Origin: Maribacter_C sp947494565
GTDB lineage: Bacteria > Bacteroidota > Bacteroidia > Flavobacteriales > Flavobacteriaceae
Reading direction: 5' to 3'
DNA length: 64,000 nucleotides
NCBI RefSeq assembly: GCF_047345415.1
Contig: NZ_JBLFEP010000003.1
Span: 744,001 to 808,000, forward strand
The translations under genes were made by a program, and so were the position numbers. Positions 17,271-25,547 of the stretch are shown piece after piece. The notes beneath the pieces are model-generated. The model had not been told where the DNA came from, searched no databases, and was given only the letters and a program-made list of their open reading frames with translations. How positions within the stretch are numbered: the first letter of the stretch is position 1; every line of letters begins with the position of its first letter.

Positions 17271-18737
17271 TTATCTGTAGATTATGGCATTCCGAAAGGT
17301 TCCGCTTCCGGATTCCAAATCGATTAAGAAACCATTGATCACGGCGTAGCGATTGACCCCATTCTCCTCTAGGATAAAGGTTGGGTTGACCCCTACTTCG
17401 ATAGTAAAATCAGGAAGTTCATATTTTTTCGAAATAAGATGTATGGGCAGTTGAAAATCAAGCCAGTCAGAAGGAATGCCTTCAGAACGCACATAGGTAT
17501 ACCCTTGGCGTAACAATTCCATCACTTTCTTTTCGGTCAATTGACCGGGGTCGGACAGCAGCGTCGGGGCGGCTCGTCCGGCCTTTATGGTATAGGCTGA
17601 GGCATCAAAGGTTTCATAACCGTAATAGGTCGAAAGATCCCCTTGATCGATGATTCGGCTACTGTACCAAAAGTCATTGTTTCCCTCTTTATCGACTTCA
17701 AGACGATTCATTCCAATATCAAGGACGTAGTTTTTTCCCAATAACGGATAGGTCGCATTTACGATTTTCAGGTCGAACAGTTTTCGGTCGTTCTCGGGAA
17801 TCTTCTCATAGTCCGCAAGTGGAATATCTTTGTAATTCCCCTTTGCGATCGTGTAAATCGCAGATAGAATAGAAACATAGTTCAACTTTCGTATCTCTTG
17901 TTTTTCCACGTCATCGGCGAATCCCCCCGATTCTATCAAAATGGTACTGGTTCCCCATTTTTGGATGTTATCGCCAAAAGCTCGTGGTTCAAAGTCATCA
18001 TTGTACCGTCCCACTTGTCCCGGGGCGTATTTTTGGATGATGTTGTTCATGAAAACAATGATCTTCATGGCATCGCCGCGCTGCCCATTGACGTCCTTTT
18101 CATAATTGTAAGCCGGTGCCAAATACGAAATAGTAGCGGGTTTTTCTGTGCGCTCGGCGTTATAATAGGTGCTTTGATCATGTAGATTGAACCCAAAATC
18201 AGCATCCAGACTGTCTCTGACCCGTTTCAAGGTACGGCTTTCCGGTGACTGCAATCGTACCGCATCGCGGTTGATGTCTACACCTAAAAGGTTTCTCCGT
18301 TGAAAGCGTTCCGCTCCATCGGGATTCAACATGGGCAGAAAATGTACAGTCAGATTATCAAGGATCGCTTTTTTCTCCATTTGGAAATCGGTACTCTTCA
18401 AAAAATTACAGATATCGAAAATGGACTGTGTGGCCGTAGGTTCGTTACCATGCATTTGCGACCAGAGAAAAACATCCGTTTCACCTGTTCCAATACTGAT
18501 CAAAGACAAGGGCCGTCCTTCAATCGAGCTGCCCACTTGATTGACCTGAAAACCCGGGGTTGCTTTCAATGATCGTAACAACGGCTGCAACTGATGATGC
18601 TTGATACGGCGCTTATCCAAGGTAGTTTCGCGATAGGTATCATAGGTTTCATACAATTGCGATGTAATGTCTTGAGCTTGGCTCGACCCTGTATAAACTA
18701 GGGATAGGAGCAGTACTGGTAAAATTTTCAGTTTCAT
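17271..18737 (-). CDS. M14-family zinc carboxypeptidase, secreted
   Basis: This is a 488-residue peptidase. A signal peptide (1-21, ending SSQAQ) precedes the M14 domain. The zinc ligands are H96 and E99 in SQMHGNEPTATQ and a later His in FGFNLHDQST. LNPDGAERFQRRN and GVDINRD carry substrate-binding Asn/Arg residues. The general base Glu lies in STILIESGGF. The last 150 residues are an added beta-rich domain. M14 enzymes remove C-terminal residues of peptides or of peptidoglycan stems. Its gene overlaps the amidase gene by 4 nt (ATGA), so the two are translationally coupled, which favours a cell-wall role. Confidence 0.9.
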   Translation of the reverse strand: MKLKILPVLLLSLVYTGSSQAQDITSQLYETYDTYRETTLDKRRIKHHQLQPLLRSLKATPGFQVNQVGSSIEGRPLSLISIGTGETDVFLWSQMHGNEPTATQSIFDICNFLKSTDFQMEKKAILDNLTVHFLPMLNPDGAERFQRRNLLGVDINRDAVRLQSPESRTLKRVRDSLDADFGFNLHDQSTYYNAERTEKPATISYLAPAYNYEKDVNGQRGDAMKIIVFMNNIIQKYAPGQVGRYNDDFEPRAFGDNIQKWGTSTILIESGGFADDVEKQEIRKLNYVSILSAIYTIAKGNYKDIPLADYEKIPENDRKLFDLKIVNATYPLLGKNYVLDIGMNRLEVDKEGNNDFWYSSRIIDQGDLSTYYGYETFDASAYTIKAGRAAPTLLSDPGQLTEKKVMELLRQGYTYVRSEGIPSDWLDFQLPIHLISKKYELPDFTIEVGVNPTFILEENGVNRYAVINGFLIDLESGSGTFRNAIIYR

Positions 18738-19387
18738 GGAATGGGCTTAAAATTCAAGTTTTGCGTTGCTTCACGTACTTTTTTCATAAAATCATGTCCT
18801 GGATCCGTCTTCTCGGTACGATAGCCGTCATCTTTTTCCAACCAAAGTGGATGATTCTCAAAACGCGTATATTCATAATGACCGATCAGGTACTCGATAT
18901 CATAGGTCTCGGACAAGTATTTTACCAACGCAATGTTCGATTGTACTTGGGCTTCGGTCAAGGGCAGATCTTCCGTACCTCCAATATTCTCGATTCCAAT
19001 AGCACAATGATTTAATCCGATGACATGCCGTGCCATCACGGTTTCCGGTAGCAATCGATAAATGGTACCATCGCGGTCGACCATAAATTGCGAAGAGACG
19101 TTCAATTGCCCCGCGTCATTGATATCCCCTCGGGAGCTGGCCAAAATCGGTCCTTTAAAAAACTCGAAGGATTCGTCAAAGGTCGGAATGACCGTCCAGT
19201 GCAACACGATCATTTTAGGGGTGATGGTAGGTTCCTCTTGCTCTAGTCCGTACCGATCGGAAAGGTATTCCAAGGTCAATTCTTTTCGCATCGCATCAAA
19301 AATGATGGGCTTGTCGACAATATCAGGGACTTGTCCACAAGAAACCAATACTAGGATACTACTCATGATACTGATCCAATGTTTCAT
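18734..19387 (-). CDS. N-acetylmuramoyl-L-alanine amidase (Amidase_2), lipoprotein
   Basis: This is a 217-residue lipoprotein (signal ending LVSC, Cys17) with the zinc-amidase/PGRP fold. MIVLHWTVIP holds the first zinc His, NHCAIGIENIGG the conserved core strand, LIGHYEYTRF a catalytic-side His, and KTDPGHDF the second zinc His. It cleaves the bond between MurNAc and the stem peptide's L-alanine. It lies in an operon between a 3D-domain lipoprotein (8-nt gap upstream) and an M14 carboxypeptidase (4-nt overlap), which suggests peptidoglycan turnover or recycling in the periplasm. Confidence 0.9.
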   Translation of the reverse strand: MKHWISIMSSILVLVSCGQVPDIVDKPIIFDAMRKELTLEYLSDRYGLEQEEPTITPKMIVLHWTVIPTFDESFEFFKGPILASSRGDINDAGQLNVSSQFMVDRDGTIYRLLPETVMARHVIGLNHCAIGIENIGGTEDLPLTEAQVQSNIALVKYLSETYDIEYLIGHYEYTRFENHPLWLEKDDGYRTEKTDPGHDFMKKVREATQNLNFKPIP

Positions 19388-19395
19388 CTCGACTG

Positions 19396-19806
19396 CTACT
19401 TTTCAATTGTTGTACTATCCCTTTTAACGGCATAGGCAATACTTAGTTTCTTAACGCCCCACTTTTTTGCCTTCTCCACTTTTTCACCCATATAGATGTC
19501 GATTTTTCGTTTCCAGCGGGCCGCCATTTTATCCTTTACCAAATATACTCCGGGTAATCCCTCGATCATCACCTTGGTATTATGGGTCAATCCAAGCGGG
19601 ATCAAATCCCGTGAAACGGCAATACTCTTCTCCCGTGTCGACAAAGTATCTCCCCAAGCCCCGATAAAGGGATCGGAATCCGTTTGACTTGGCACGGAAT
19701 TATAAGCGGAGGCCTTGACCTCCAACGACTTCCATACATATTCTTCTTCGGCCTTGCACGCCTGTAGCAACACCAGAAAAAGTAAAACGTATCCTAAACT
19801 GTTCAT
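19396..19806 (-). CDS. 3D-domain lipoprotein
   Basis: This is a 136-residue lipoprotein (signal ending LLQAC, Cys17). The mature part is a 3D domain, the double-psi beta-barrel seen at the end of MltA-type lytic transglycosylases. VKASAYNSVPSQTD starts the domain and the conserved Asp pair lies in YLVKDKM and RKIDIYMG. The motif GLTHNTKVMIEGLPG is typical. 3D proteins bind or cleave peptidoglycan glycan strands. Its start overlaps the stop of the cytochrome/FG-GAP gene (ATGA), and the amidase gene follows 8 nt later, so it belongs to the same operon. Confidence 0.85.
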   Translation of the reverse strand: MNSLGYVLLFLVLLQACKAEEEYVWKSLEVKASAYNSVPSQTDSDPFIGAWGDTLSTREKSIAVSRDLIPLGLTHNTKVMIEGLPGVYLVKDKMAARWKRKIDIYMGEKVEKAKKWGVKKLSIAYAVKRDSTTIEK

Positions 19807-21335
19807 TCGTCAGTGTTTAATTGGTTCTCAAGAACGAGAAGATCGACCGTGCTCTCCTCCCATTTTTGGGTCAGTTCTTCCGGTGCGGTGCTAAATCCAT
19901 AGGTAAAGGCACTTAAGATAAGATCTTCATCACCATCTTTATCGATATCGCCCGAATCCATCAAAAACCATTTTCCCCTATTGATGTTGGCCAGGGTAAA
20001 CGGTTGAAATTCAAATGCCGCGGCATTTGTATTCTCTAAATATACAAAGACGTACTCCGGATACGCTTCATAATCGGGAAAGGTCGATAACAACGCCATG
20101 TCAAAATCCCCGTCAGCATCAAAATCCCTTGAAATCACCCGGGTCACCCCGTTCATGGGGTAGAAGTACTTTTCTTCAAAGACATTTGCACCATTATTGA
20201 TATGCACCCGCATGCCGTGATAGGGTTTTTGAATGTAGGTTTCGTCGGCATTGTCACCATGTACCGTCACAATATCCATATCTCCGTCGCCCTCATAATC
20301 AATCAATTCAAACCAACTACTGCCGTAAATGGAACTAAAGCGAATCGCTTTCTCCGCCCTAAATTTCAAATCCTCTTTTTGGTATAAAATCGTAATGCTC
20401 TCATCCCCTTGAGAGGTTAGGGCTACCAAATCGAGCTTACCATCCCCATCCATATCCTTAGGCACTACACGTAAAGTACCGGGTTGATCCAACAGGAGTT
20501 GCTTTTTGAAACTGCCTCGTTCATCCGATACCAAGAGGGAAAGTTTTCCCTTCAGATCTCCAAATTCGCTTACCACGACTTCATCGGTTCCATCCCCATC
20601 GAGATCAACGACCAAGGTATGTACAGGACGATGGAGCAATCCACCAATTGATGCGGTTTGCTCGCCCTCTTTTTTTAGGATTTGTCCCGAGGCCACCTCA
20701 GAGGGTAATAAACGGCCCATTGTTGTCGTATAGCTTAGGCCATTTACTTCCGTAAAATCGCTGATCGGTCCATTGAACCGAGCTATGGGGGTACTTTTTT
20801 GGTTTTCCAGACCAAATTCAGTCAATCGTCCACGGACCGTTCCGGTAATGATGCTGTTCTTCAGTGTATCAAGCTTCAAATACGTAATCAAACTTCCTTT
20901 GCTACTATCCAAAACCATGGGTGTCACGGCAAATTGTGTCAAAGGGTTACTGCTCTTGACAACGGTATCCTTGGGCATGGTCTCCGGTGCAGTAGTTAGA
21001 ATATACGCTTGCAGCAATTCCCAATCCTCTGGCGTTATCATGGGCCGTTCAGGATAAATTCCCGTTTTGATCACCGCAGCCTGTTCGGCAAAGGGCAAGT
21101 TTCTATACGGATGGTTTTCAGGATCACGAATACCCAGTCTGGCACCCATTTCGGGCAATACCTTACTTTTCCATAGGTGTTTGGGTAGGGCGTTCAGATC
21201 AGGAGTCAGATGGCAACTGGCACAATAATTCGTATACAGCCGCACCTGACGCTGCTCCTCTGATTCCGTACAGGAGTTCAAGAATAGGAGCATCGTGATG
21301 CCTAAAAGAAAGATTTTCGGAGTGGTTTGGAACAT
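19803..21335 (-). CDS. Lipoprotein with N-terminal cytochrome c motif and FG-GAP/VCBS repeats
   Basis: This is a 510-residue lipoprotein (signal ending LNSC, Cys22). Residues 38-42 are CASCH, a covalent c-type heme site, with a candidate distal Met in PEMGARLG (63). Residues 150-500 hold FG-GAP/VCBS-type calcium-binding repeats: DLDGDGTDEVVVSEFG, DMDGDGKLDLVALT, DYEGDGDMDIVTVHG, DFDADGDFDMALLS and DIDKDGDEDLILSA. These form a beta-propeller. The heme domain suggests electron transfer or a structural role on the cell surface. It lies between pirin and a 3D-domain lipoprotein in a five-gene operon, an odd mix of redox and cell-wall functions. Confidence 0.87.
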   Translation of the reverse strand: MFQTTPKIFLLGITMLLFLNSCTESEEQRQVRLYTNYCASCHLTPDLNALPKHLWKSKVLPEMGARLGIRDPENHPYRNLPFAEQAAVIKTGIYPERPMITPEDWELLQAYILTTAPETMPKDTVVKSSNPLTQFAVTPMVLDSSKGSLITYLKLDTLKNSIITGTVRGRLTEFGLENQKSTPIARFNGPISDFTEVNGLSYTTTMGRLLPSEVASGQILKKEGEQTASIGGLLHRPVHTLVVDLDGDGTDEVVVSEFGDLKGKLSLLVSDERGSFKKQLLLDQPGTLRVVPKDMDGDGKLDLVALTSQGDESITILYQKEDLKFRAEKAIRFSSIYGSSWFELIDYEGDGDMDIVTVHGDNADETYIQKPYHGMRVHINNGANVFEEKYFYPMNGVTRVISRDFDADGDFDMALLSTFPDYEAYPEYVFVYLENTNAAAFEFQPFTLANINRGKWFLMDSGDIDKDGDEDLILSAFTYGFSTAPEELTQKWEESTVDLLVLENQLNTDE

Positions 21336-21347
21336 GGACTGTTAGGG

Positions 21348-22223
21348 TTATTTTCCGGGTAAAGGCACATAGGAAACATCGTTTGACATCATGGGAAACG
21401 TTTTCGCTTCCCAGTCGGTTTTGGCCTGTTCTATTTTCTCCTTGTCGGAAGAGACAAAATTCCAATAGATATGTCGTTGTTCCTCAAAAGGTTCTCCTCC
21501 AAAGAGCAAAATATGTGAATTGGGTCGCAATAGCGTGTTACAGGTATCTTCTACTTTGGAAACTACGATATTCCCCTCGGTTACGGTTTCCCCGCAGGCT
21601 TCAATAGCACCTTTAACGATACAAATACCGATTTCGCCTTTCAAATGGTCTTTGGTGTTCAGCTGAAACTCCTCGGTATTCTTGATTTCCAGCATAAATA
21701 ACGGGGAGTGCACCGGTACCGGGGACTCATGACCGTACCCCTGCCCTGCAACCAAGGTAAAATCCGCAGTACCTTCGGTCCATCGCGGTAGTGCTTCGGC
21801 CGGAATGTGATGAAATTCGGGCATACTATCTTCCAAGGTCTTGGGCAACGCCACCCATATTTGATAACCGTGCATTGTAAATACCGAACCATTGCGTAAC
21901 GCTTCGGGTGTTCGTTCGGAATGGGAGACTCCTTTTCCGGCGACCATCCAGTTGACCGAACCCGGCCGAATACGTTGTTTCGTACCCAAACTATCTTCAT
22001 GTAGGATCTCTCCTTCCAACAGATAGGTCAAGGTCGACAATCCGATATGGGGGTGCTGATCGACGTCCATGTAATGCTTCGGCCCAACCGTGGTAGGTCC
22101 CATATGGTCGATAAAGATAAACGGACCGATCATCCGCTTTTTTCGGAAAGGAATCAACCGCCCTACCAAGAAGTCGCCAATGTCCCGACTTCGTTCTTCA
22201 ATGATCATTCCGATATTCGACAT
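21348..22223 (-). CDS. Pirin-family cupin protein
   Basis: This is a 291-residue bicupin. IGPFIFIDHMGP and DVDQHPHIGLSTLTYLLEGE (metal His residues in HPHIG) followed by WMVAGKGVSHSERTP are the pirin metal site. The C-terminal cupin follows. Bacterial pirins bind iron or other metals; some have quercetinase activity and others modulate metabolism. The frame stays open far upstream, but I place the start at ATG 22223, which gives MSNIGMIIEERSRDIGDF. The upstream part would overlap the divergent hydrolase gene. It is the first gene of the operon running to 17271. Confidence 0.9.
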   Translation of the reverse strand: MSNIGMIIEERSRDIGDFLVGRLIPFRKKRMIGPFIFIDHMGPTTVGPKHYMDVDQHPHIGLSTLTYLLEGEILHEDSLGTKQRIRPGSVNWMVAGKGVSHSERTPEALRNGSVFTMHGYQIWVALPKTLEDSMPEFHHIPAEALPRWTEGTADFTLVAGQGYGHESPVPVHSPLFMLEIKNTEEFQLNTKDHLKGEIGICIVKGAIEACGETVTEGNIVVSKVEDTCNTLLRPNSHILLFGGEPFEEQRHIYWNFVSSDKEKIEQAKTDWEAKTFPMMSNDVSYVPLPGK

Positions 22224-22255
22224 ACGATAACAAGTTAATTGGCTTAAATTTACAA

Positions 22256-22263
22256 CAAATATA
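22256..22263 (-). promoter_or_regulatory. Candidate -7 promoter element for the pirin operon
   Basis: On the minus strand this reads TATATTTG, an exact match to the Bacteroidota -7 consensus TAnnTTTG. It lies 33 nt before the pirin start codon. An ATTG that could act as the -33 element lies about 21 nt upstream, inside the first codons of the divergent hydrolase gene. Confidence 0.4.
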
Positions 22264-22277
22264 AAACCCCTTTCCTC

Positions 22278-23606
22278 TTGAAGACAATCAAACGAATTCT
22301 GCTTGTACTGCTGGTGGTGGTCGGTGCGGTCATCTGGTACAACTATTCCAAATTGAACATCATTTCGGGCTATGCCTCTAAAAACCTCGCCTCCAGTGTG
22401 TTTGTGGCGGAACGAACGGCGCAATCGATAACGACCCATGACAATAATGTGCCCTTGGTCAAACTCGCCGATGAACACTATGACCCCAACCAAAAAACCG
22501 CCTTTGCGAAGGTCTTCGGACTTATGGAACGTCAAACCATTTGCCGGGAAGGATTGGGCTGTGTGCTGATCAATGACGATTACGATCCCTCGAAAAGCGC
22601 ATTGAAACCCAGACGTACAAAGCTTCAAAACGAATTGCCCTTCCCATACGGAAATCATGGGATGTTAGATACGGTTTTCCCAAATGTGAACTACGATCAA
22701 TTGAAGAACGCCATCGATGGCGCTTTCGAAAATTACGACCTACAAAAGACCCGTACCGTCTTAGTCGCCTACAAAGGAGAGCTTATTGCTGAAAGATATG
22801 GGGATGGTTTTTCGGCGGACACCCCTATTCTGGGATGGTCGATGACCAAAAGCATTTTGGCAACCTTATATGGTATTTTGGAGTATCAGGGCAAGCTCAA
22901 CGTACAGGATTTTCACCCCCTAAAAGACGAGGCCACGAAGTCGAAGATCACCTTGAACCATTTGCTCCGTATGCAAAGTGGGTTGGCCTGGAATGAGGAT
23001 TACACCAGTATTTCGGATGTCACGGAGATGTTGTTTCTCGATGCGGACATGACTGTGAAGCAACCACAGCAGCCAGTGATTGCCGATCCCACGGAAATCT
23101 GGAACTACTCCTCAGGCACCTCCAATTGGCTATCGGGTATTCTTAAAGAACAGTTCAAGACGACCCAAGACTATCTCGATTTCCCCTATGCAGCTCTTAT
23201 CGATAAAACGGGAATGCACTCCATGTTGATCGAAACCGATATGAGCGGCAATTTTGTGGGTTCTTCCTATGGCTGGGCCACTACCCGCGATTGGGCCAAA
23301 TTCGGAATCCTGCACCTCAATAAAGGCAATTGGAACGGGGAACAACTCTTTGACCCGAACTGGATCGATTATATCACCCGACCCACGGCGCATTCCAATG
23401 GCACTTACGGGGCCCACTGGTGGTTGAACGCGCAAGGGAAGTATCCCGATGTACCCCGTGATCTGTACTCGGCCAACGGATTTCAGGGGCAATATGTATT
23501 CGTGATTCCCTCCAAAAATCTCGTAATCGTACGCACAGGATTGGGGGAAGAACCCGATTTTGATGCCAACGGCTTTTTAAGCGAGGTCGTTGCAGCAATC
23601 CAATAA
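22278..23606 (+). CDS. Serine hydrolase of the class C beta-lactamase/esterase family, membrane anchored
   Basis: This is a 442-residue protein. It starts at TTG 22278, the only start that includes the whole signal anchor (IKRILLVLLVVVGAVIWY); no ATG lies nearby. The SxxK motif is SMTK (in LGWSMTKSILATLYG), the Tyr motif appears as WNYSSGTSNWL, and NHLLRMQSGLAWNED is the usual helix. These are the catalytic residues of the beta-lactamase/transpeptidase-like superfamily. The fold includes esterases and D-amino-acid peptidases as well as class C lactamases, so resistance should not be assumed. It is transcribed divergently from pirin. Confidence 0.88.
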   Translation: MKTIKRILLVLLVVVGAVIWYNYSKLNIISGYASKNLASSVFVAERTAQSITTHDNNVPLVKLADEHYDPNQKTAFAKVFGLMERQTICREGLGCVLINDDYDPSKSALKPRRTKLQNELPFPYGNHGMLDTVFPNVNYDQLKNAIDGAFENYDLQKTRTVLVAYKGELIAERYGDGFSADTPILGWSMTKSILATLYGILEYQGKLNVQDFHPLKDEATKSKITLNHLLRMQSGLAWNEDYTSISDVTEMLFLDADMTVKQPQQPVIADPTEIWNYSSGTSNWLSGILKEQFKTTQDYLDFPYAALIDKTGMHSMLIETDMSGNFVGSSYGWATTRDWAKFGILHLNKGNWNGEQLFDPNWIDYITRPTAHSNGTYGAHWWLNAQGKYPDVPRDLYSANGFQGQYVFVIPSKNLVIVRTGLGEEPDFDANGFLSEVVAAIQ

Positions 23607-23894
23607 CGACTTCGGAAATCCTCCCGACACCACCTCACTATGGTATCCATCGATAGGGAAAAAGCGTCTTCTAAGGGCTGTTCTAGTGTCGAATACACCG
23701 GTTTTTAGGGAAATAATTGCTTCAAAACACGTCTTTTTTAAGGGTCGGGCGAACGCCCAACTATCAAAAAATAGCCTCGTCACCACAACTATTGCCCGTT
23801 TCACAACAATAATTTAGAGAAAAGGCAGTAGGGCAGTAAGTTTACACTGTAATAATTAAGTAAATTTTTTCATTTTCATATAGTGTTCTCGATA
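23607..23894. other. Intergenic region without a supported gene
   Basis: This stretch follows the hydrolase gene. Short frames on both strands have no coding look and no recognisable motif. The last 60 bases are AT-rich. A fragment GTCGGGCGAACGCCCAAC near 23737-23754 forms a small GGGCG/CGCCC hairpin. Confidence 0.4.
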
Positions 23895-23927
23895 AAAGAG
23901 TCCGGTTGTAAAAATCGGACTCTTTTT
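23895..23927. terminator. Intrinsic terminator-like hairpin
   Basis: AAAGAGTCCG pairs with CGGACTCTTT around an 11-nt loop and runs into TTTTT. It lies about 290 nt after the hydrolase stop codon, so it may end that transcript's long 3' UTR or an unseen small RNA. Confidence 0.8.
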
Positions 23928-23943
23928 GGTTTCTACAAGTTCG

Positions 23944-24059
23944 TATACAACTACAAACTCCAATTCCAAATACAAATTAAAGGACAACTACTTACCCAAG
24001 GTCACATTGAGCGCAGTCCGACTGAATTTGTATTTGGGATTGAAGTTTGCGTTTGTATT
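23944..24059. repeat. Large imperfect inverted repeat around a GAGCGCAGTC core
   Basis: TACAACTACAAACTCC... (starting 23945) and its near complement ...GAAGTTTGCGTTTGTA (ending about 24057) form arms of about 33 nt. They flank a core containing GTCACATTGAGCGCAGTC (24001-24018). That core is itself the inverse of TTTCGACTGCGCTCAACGTGAC found twice in the following tandem repeat. Sequences like this core recur between genes in many Flavobacteriaceae genomes (recollection, not searched). Confidence 0.6.
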
Positions 24060-24427
24060 TACTAAGTATTCTTTGCTCCGATAGGTTCATTACCCTACAT
24101 CGGAAAATAACCTGAAAAACGACTAAGATATTTAGGATACATCTCTGGAACTAGATGCGATACCCTTAAGCGTTTCGACTGCGCTCAACGTGACAGTTCG
24201 ACTGAATTTGTACTTGTATTTGTATTTGAAGTTTGCGTTTGTATGTACTAAGTATCCTTGGCTATGATAGGTTCATTCCCCTACATGGGAAAAACCTGAA
24301 AAACGATGATACTATTTAGGATACATCTTTGGGACTAGCTATGATACCCCTTAAGCGTTTCGACTGCGCTCAACGTGACATTCCGCCTGAATTTGTACTT
24401 GTATTTGAAGTTTGCGTTTGTATTTAC
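24021..24427. repeat. Tandem repeat, about 180-185 bp, two full copies and a partial third
   Basis: Copy 1 runs 24021-24200, copy 2 about 24201-24385, and a truncated copy 3 about 24386-24427. Each starts CTGAATTTGTA...GAAGTTTGCGTTTGTAT, passes through ACTAAGTAT, GATAGGTTCATT, CCTACAT, GGAAAA and TTTAGGATACATCT, and ends TTAAGCGTTTCGACTGCGCTCAACGTGACA. Copies differ by scattered substitutions and small indels. No ORF is conserved between copies, so it is non-coding. It ends 37 nt before the menB stop. Confidence 0.85.
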
Positions 24428-24463
24428 AGCGTATTCATTCCCTGAATGGTAGGTCGTTGTCGT

Positions 24464-25306
24464 TTACGGAATCCAGTTGTTTTTCCCGAAGTTGGGTTTG
24501 CGCTTTTCCAGAAAGGCATTGCGCCCTTCTTTGGCTTCTTCGGTGCCATAGGCCAAACGGGTGGCTTCTCCAGCAAACACTTGTTGCCCGACCATACCAT
24601 CGTCGGTCAGGTTCATCGCGAATTTGAGCATCTTGATGGAAGTTGGCGATTTCTCTAGTACCTCCTGTGCCCACTGGTAGGCGGTCGCCTCCAATTCGTC
24701 ATGCGGGACTACGGCATTCACCATACCCATGTCATACGCCTCTTGCGCGGAATAATTACGTCCTAAAAAGAAGATCTCCCGGGCTTTTTTCTGCCCCACC
24801 ATTTTGGCGAGGTAGGCCGATCCGTATCCCCCATCAAAACTGGTGACGTCGGCATCGGTCTGTTTAAAAATCGCATGTTCTTTACTGGCCAAGGTCATAT
24901 CACAAACGACATGTAGGCTATGTCCGCCCCCCACGGCCCAACCGGGTACGACGGCAATGACCACTTTGGGCATAAACCGGATCAAGCGCTGTACTTCCAA
25001 TATATTCAACCGATGGTAGCCATCTTCGCCCACATAGCCCTGGTCACCACGAGCCTTTTGGTCTCCCCCACTACAAAAGGCATAGACCCCATCTTTGGTC
25101 GAGGGCCCTTCCGCAGAGAGCAAAACCACCCCGATCGAGGTATCTTCTTGCGCATCATAAAAAGCGTCATAGAGCTCACTGGTGGTCTTTGGGCGAAAGG
25201 CATTGCGCACATTGGGACGATTAAAGGCGATACGGGCCACCCCATCACTTTTTTGATAGGTAATGTCTTCGTAGGTTTTGGCGGTTTTCCAAGCGGGTGT
25301 TTTCAT
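24464..25306 (-). CDS. menB: 1,4-dihydroxy-2-naphthoyl-CoA synthase (menaquinone biosynthesis)
   Basis: This 280-residue crotonase-fold enzyme closes the naphthoquinone ring from o-succinylbenzoyl-CoA. The N-terminal YEDITYQKSDGVARIAFNRP, the MenB-specific AFCSGGDQKARGDQGY, the oxyanion-hole strand VVPGWAVGGGHSLHVVCD, and QTDADVTSFDGGYGSAYLA are diagnostic. The C-terminal part carries TDDGMVGQQVFAGEAT and NAFLEKRKPNF. The length is normal. The other men genes are not in the window, so it is unlinked here. Its 3' end abuts the tandem-repeat region. Confidence 0.96.
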   Translation of the reverse strand: MKTPAWKTAKTYEDITYQKSDGVARIAFNRPNVRNAFRPKTTSELYDAFYDAQEDTSIGVVLLSAEGPSTKDGVYAFCSGGDQKARGDQGYVGEDGYHRLNILEVQRLIRFMPKVVIAVVPGWAVGGGHSLHVVCDMTLASKEHAIFKQTDADVTSFDGGYGSAYLAKMVGQKKAREIFFLGRNYSAQEAYDMGMVNAVVPHDELEATAYQWAQEVLEKSPTSIKMLKFAMNLTDDGMVGQQVFAGEATRLAYGTEEAKEGRNAFLEKRKPNFGKNNWIP

Positions 25307-25547
25307 AGATGTATTTTACGATTACAAAAGTAACAGAAATTCATCGTATGCCATCAAACACTGATTTGTTAATAAAGTCTGATAGATACATGTGATGACT
25401 ACTTGAAATTGTAAGATTAATCTTTGAACTTCGTTTATCAACCGCTAATAGGAATTAAAACTCCTGTTAGCTTTTCGATAAACGAAACGTCCTGGAGGCG
25501 CTTTCCACTAGCGCTCATCTGTAACGCGTGGCTCTAGCTACATATTT

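Noticed and set aside
22224..22658. N-terminal extension of the pirin frame by about 145 codons
   Set aside because: The extension lies antisense to the serine hydrolase gene, lacks any domain, and the pirin N-terminus begins naturally at ATG 22223.
22278..23606. Beta-lactamase resistance gene
   Set aside because: The SxxK fold also covers esterases and peptidases, and the second motif is YSS rather than a typical class C YAN. No resistance context is present.
23590..23817. A 75-codon plus-strand frame after the hydrolase gene
   Set aside because: It begins inside the hydrolase gene, shows no motif and ends in AT-rich sequence. There is no supporting signal.
24021..24427. CRISPR array
   Set aside because: The repeat unit is about 180 bp with near-identical content and no short repeat/unique spacer alternation; no cas genes are present.
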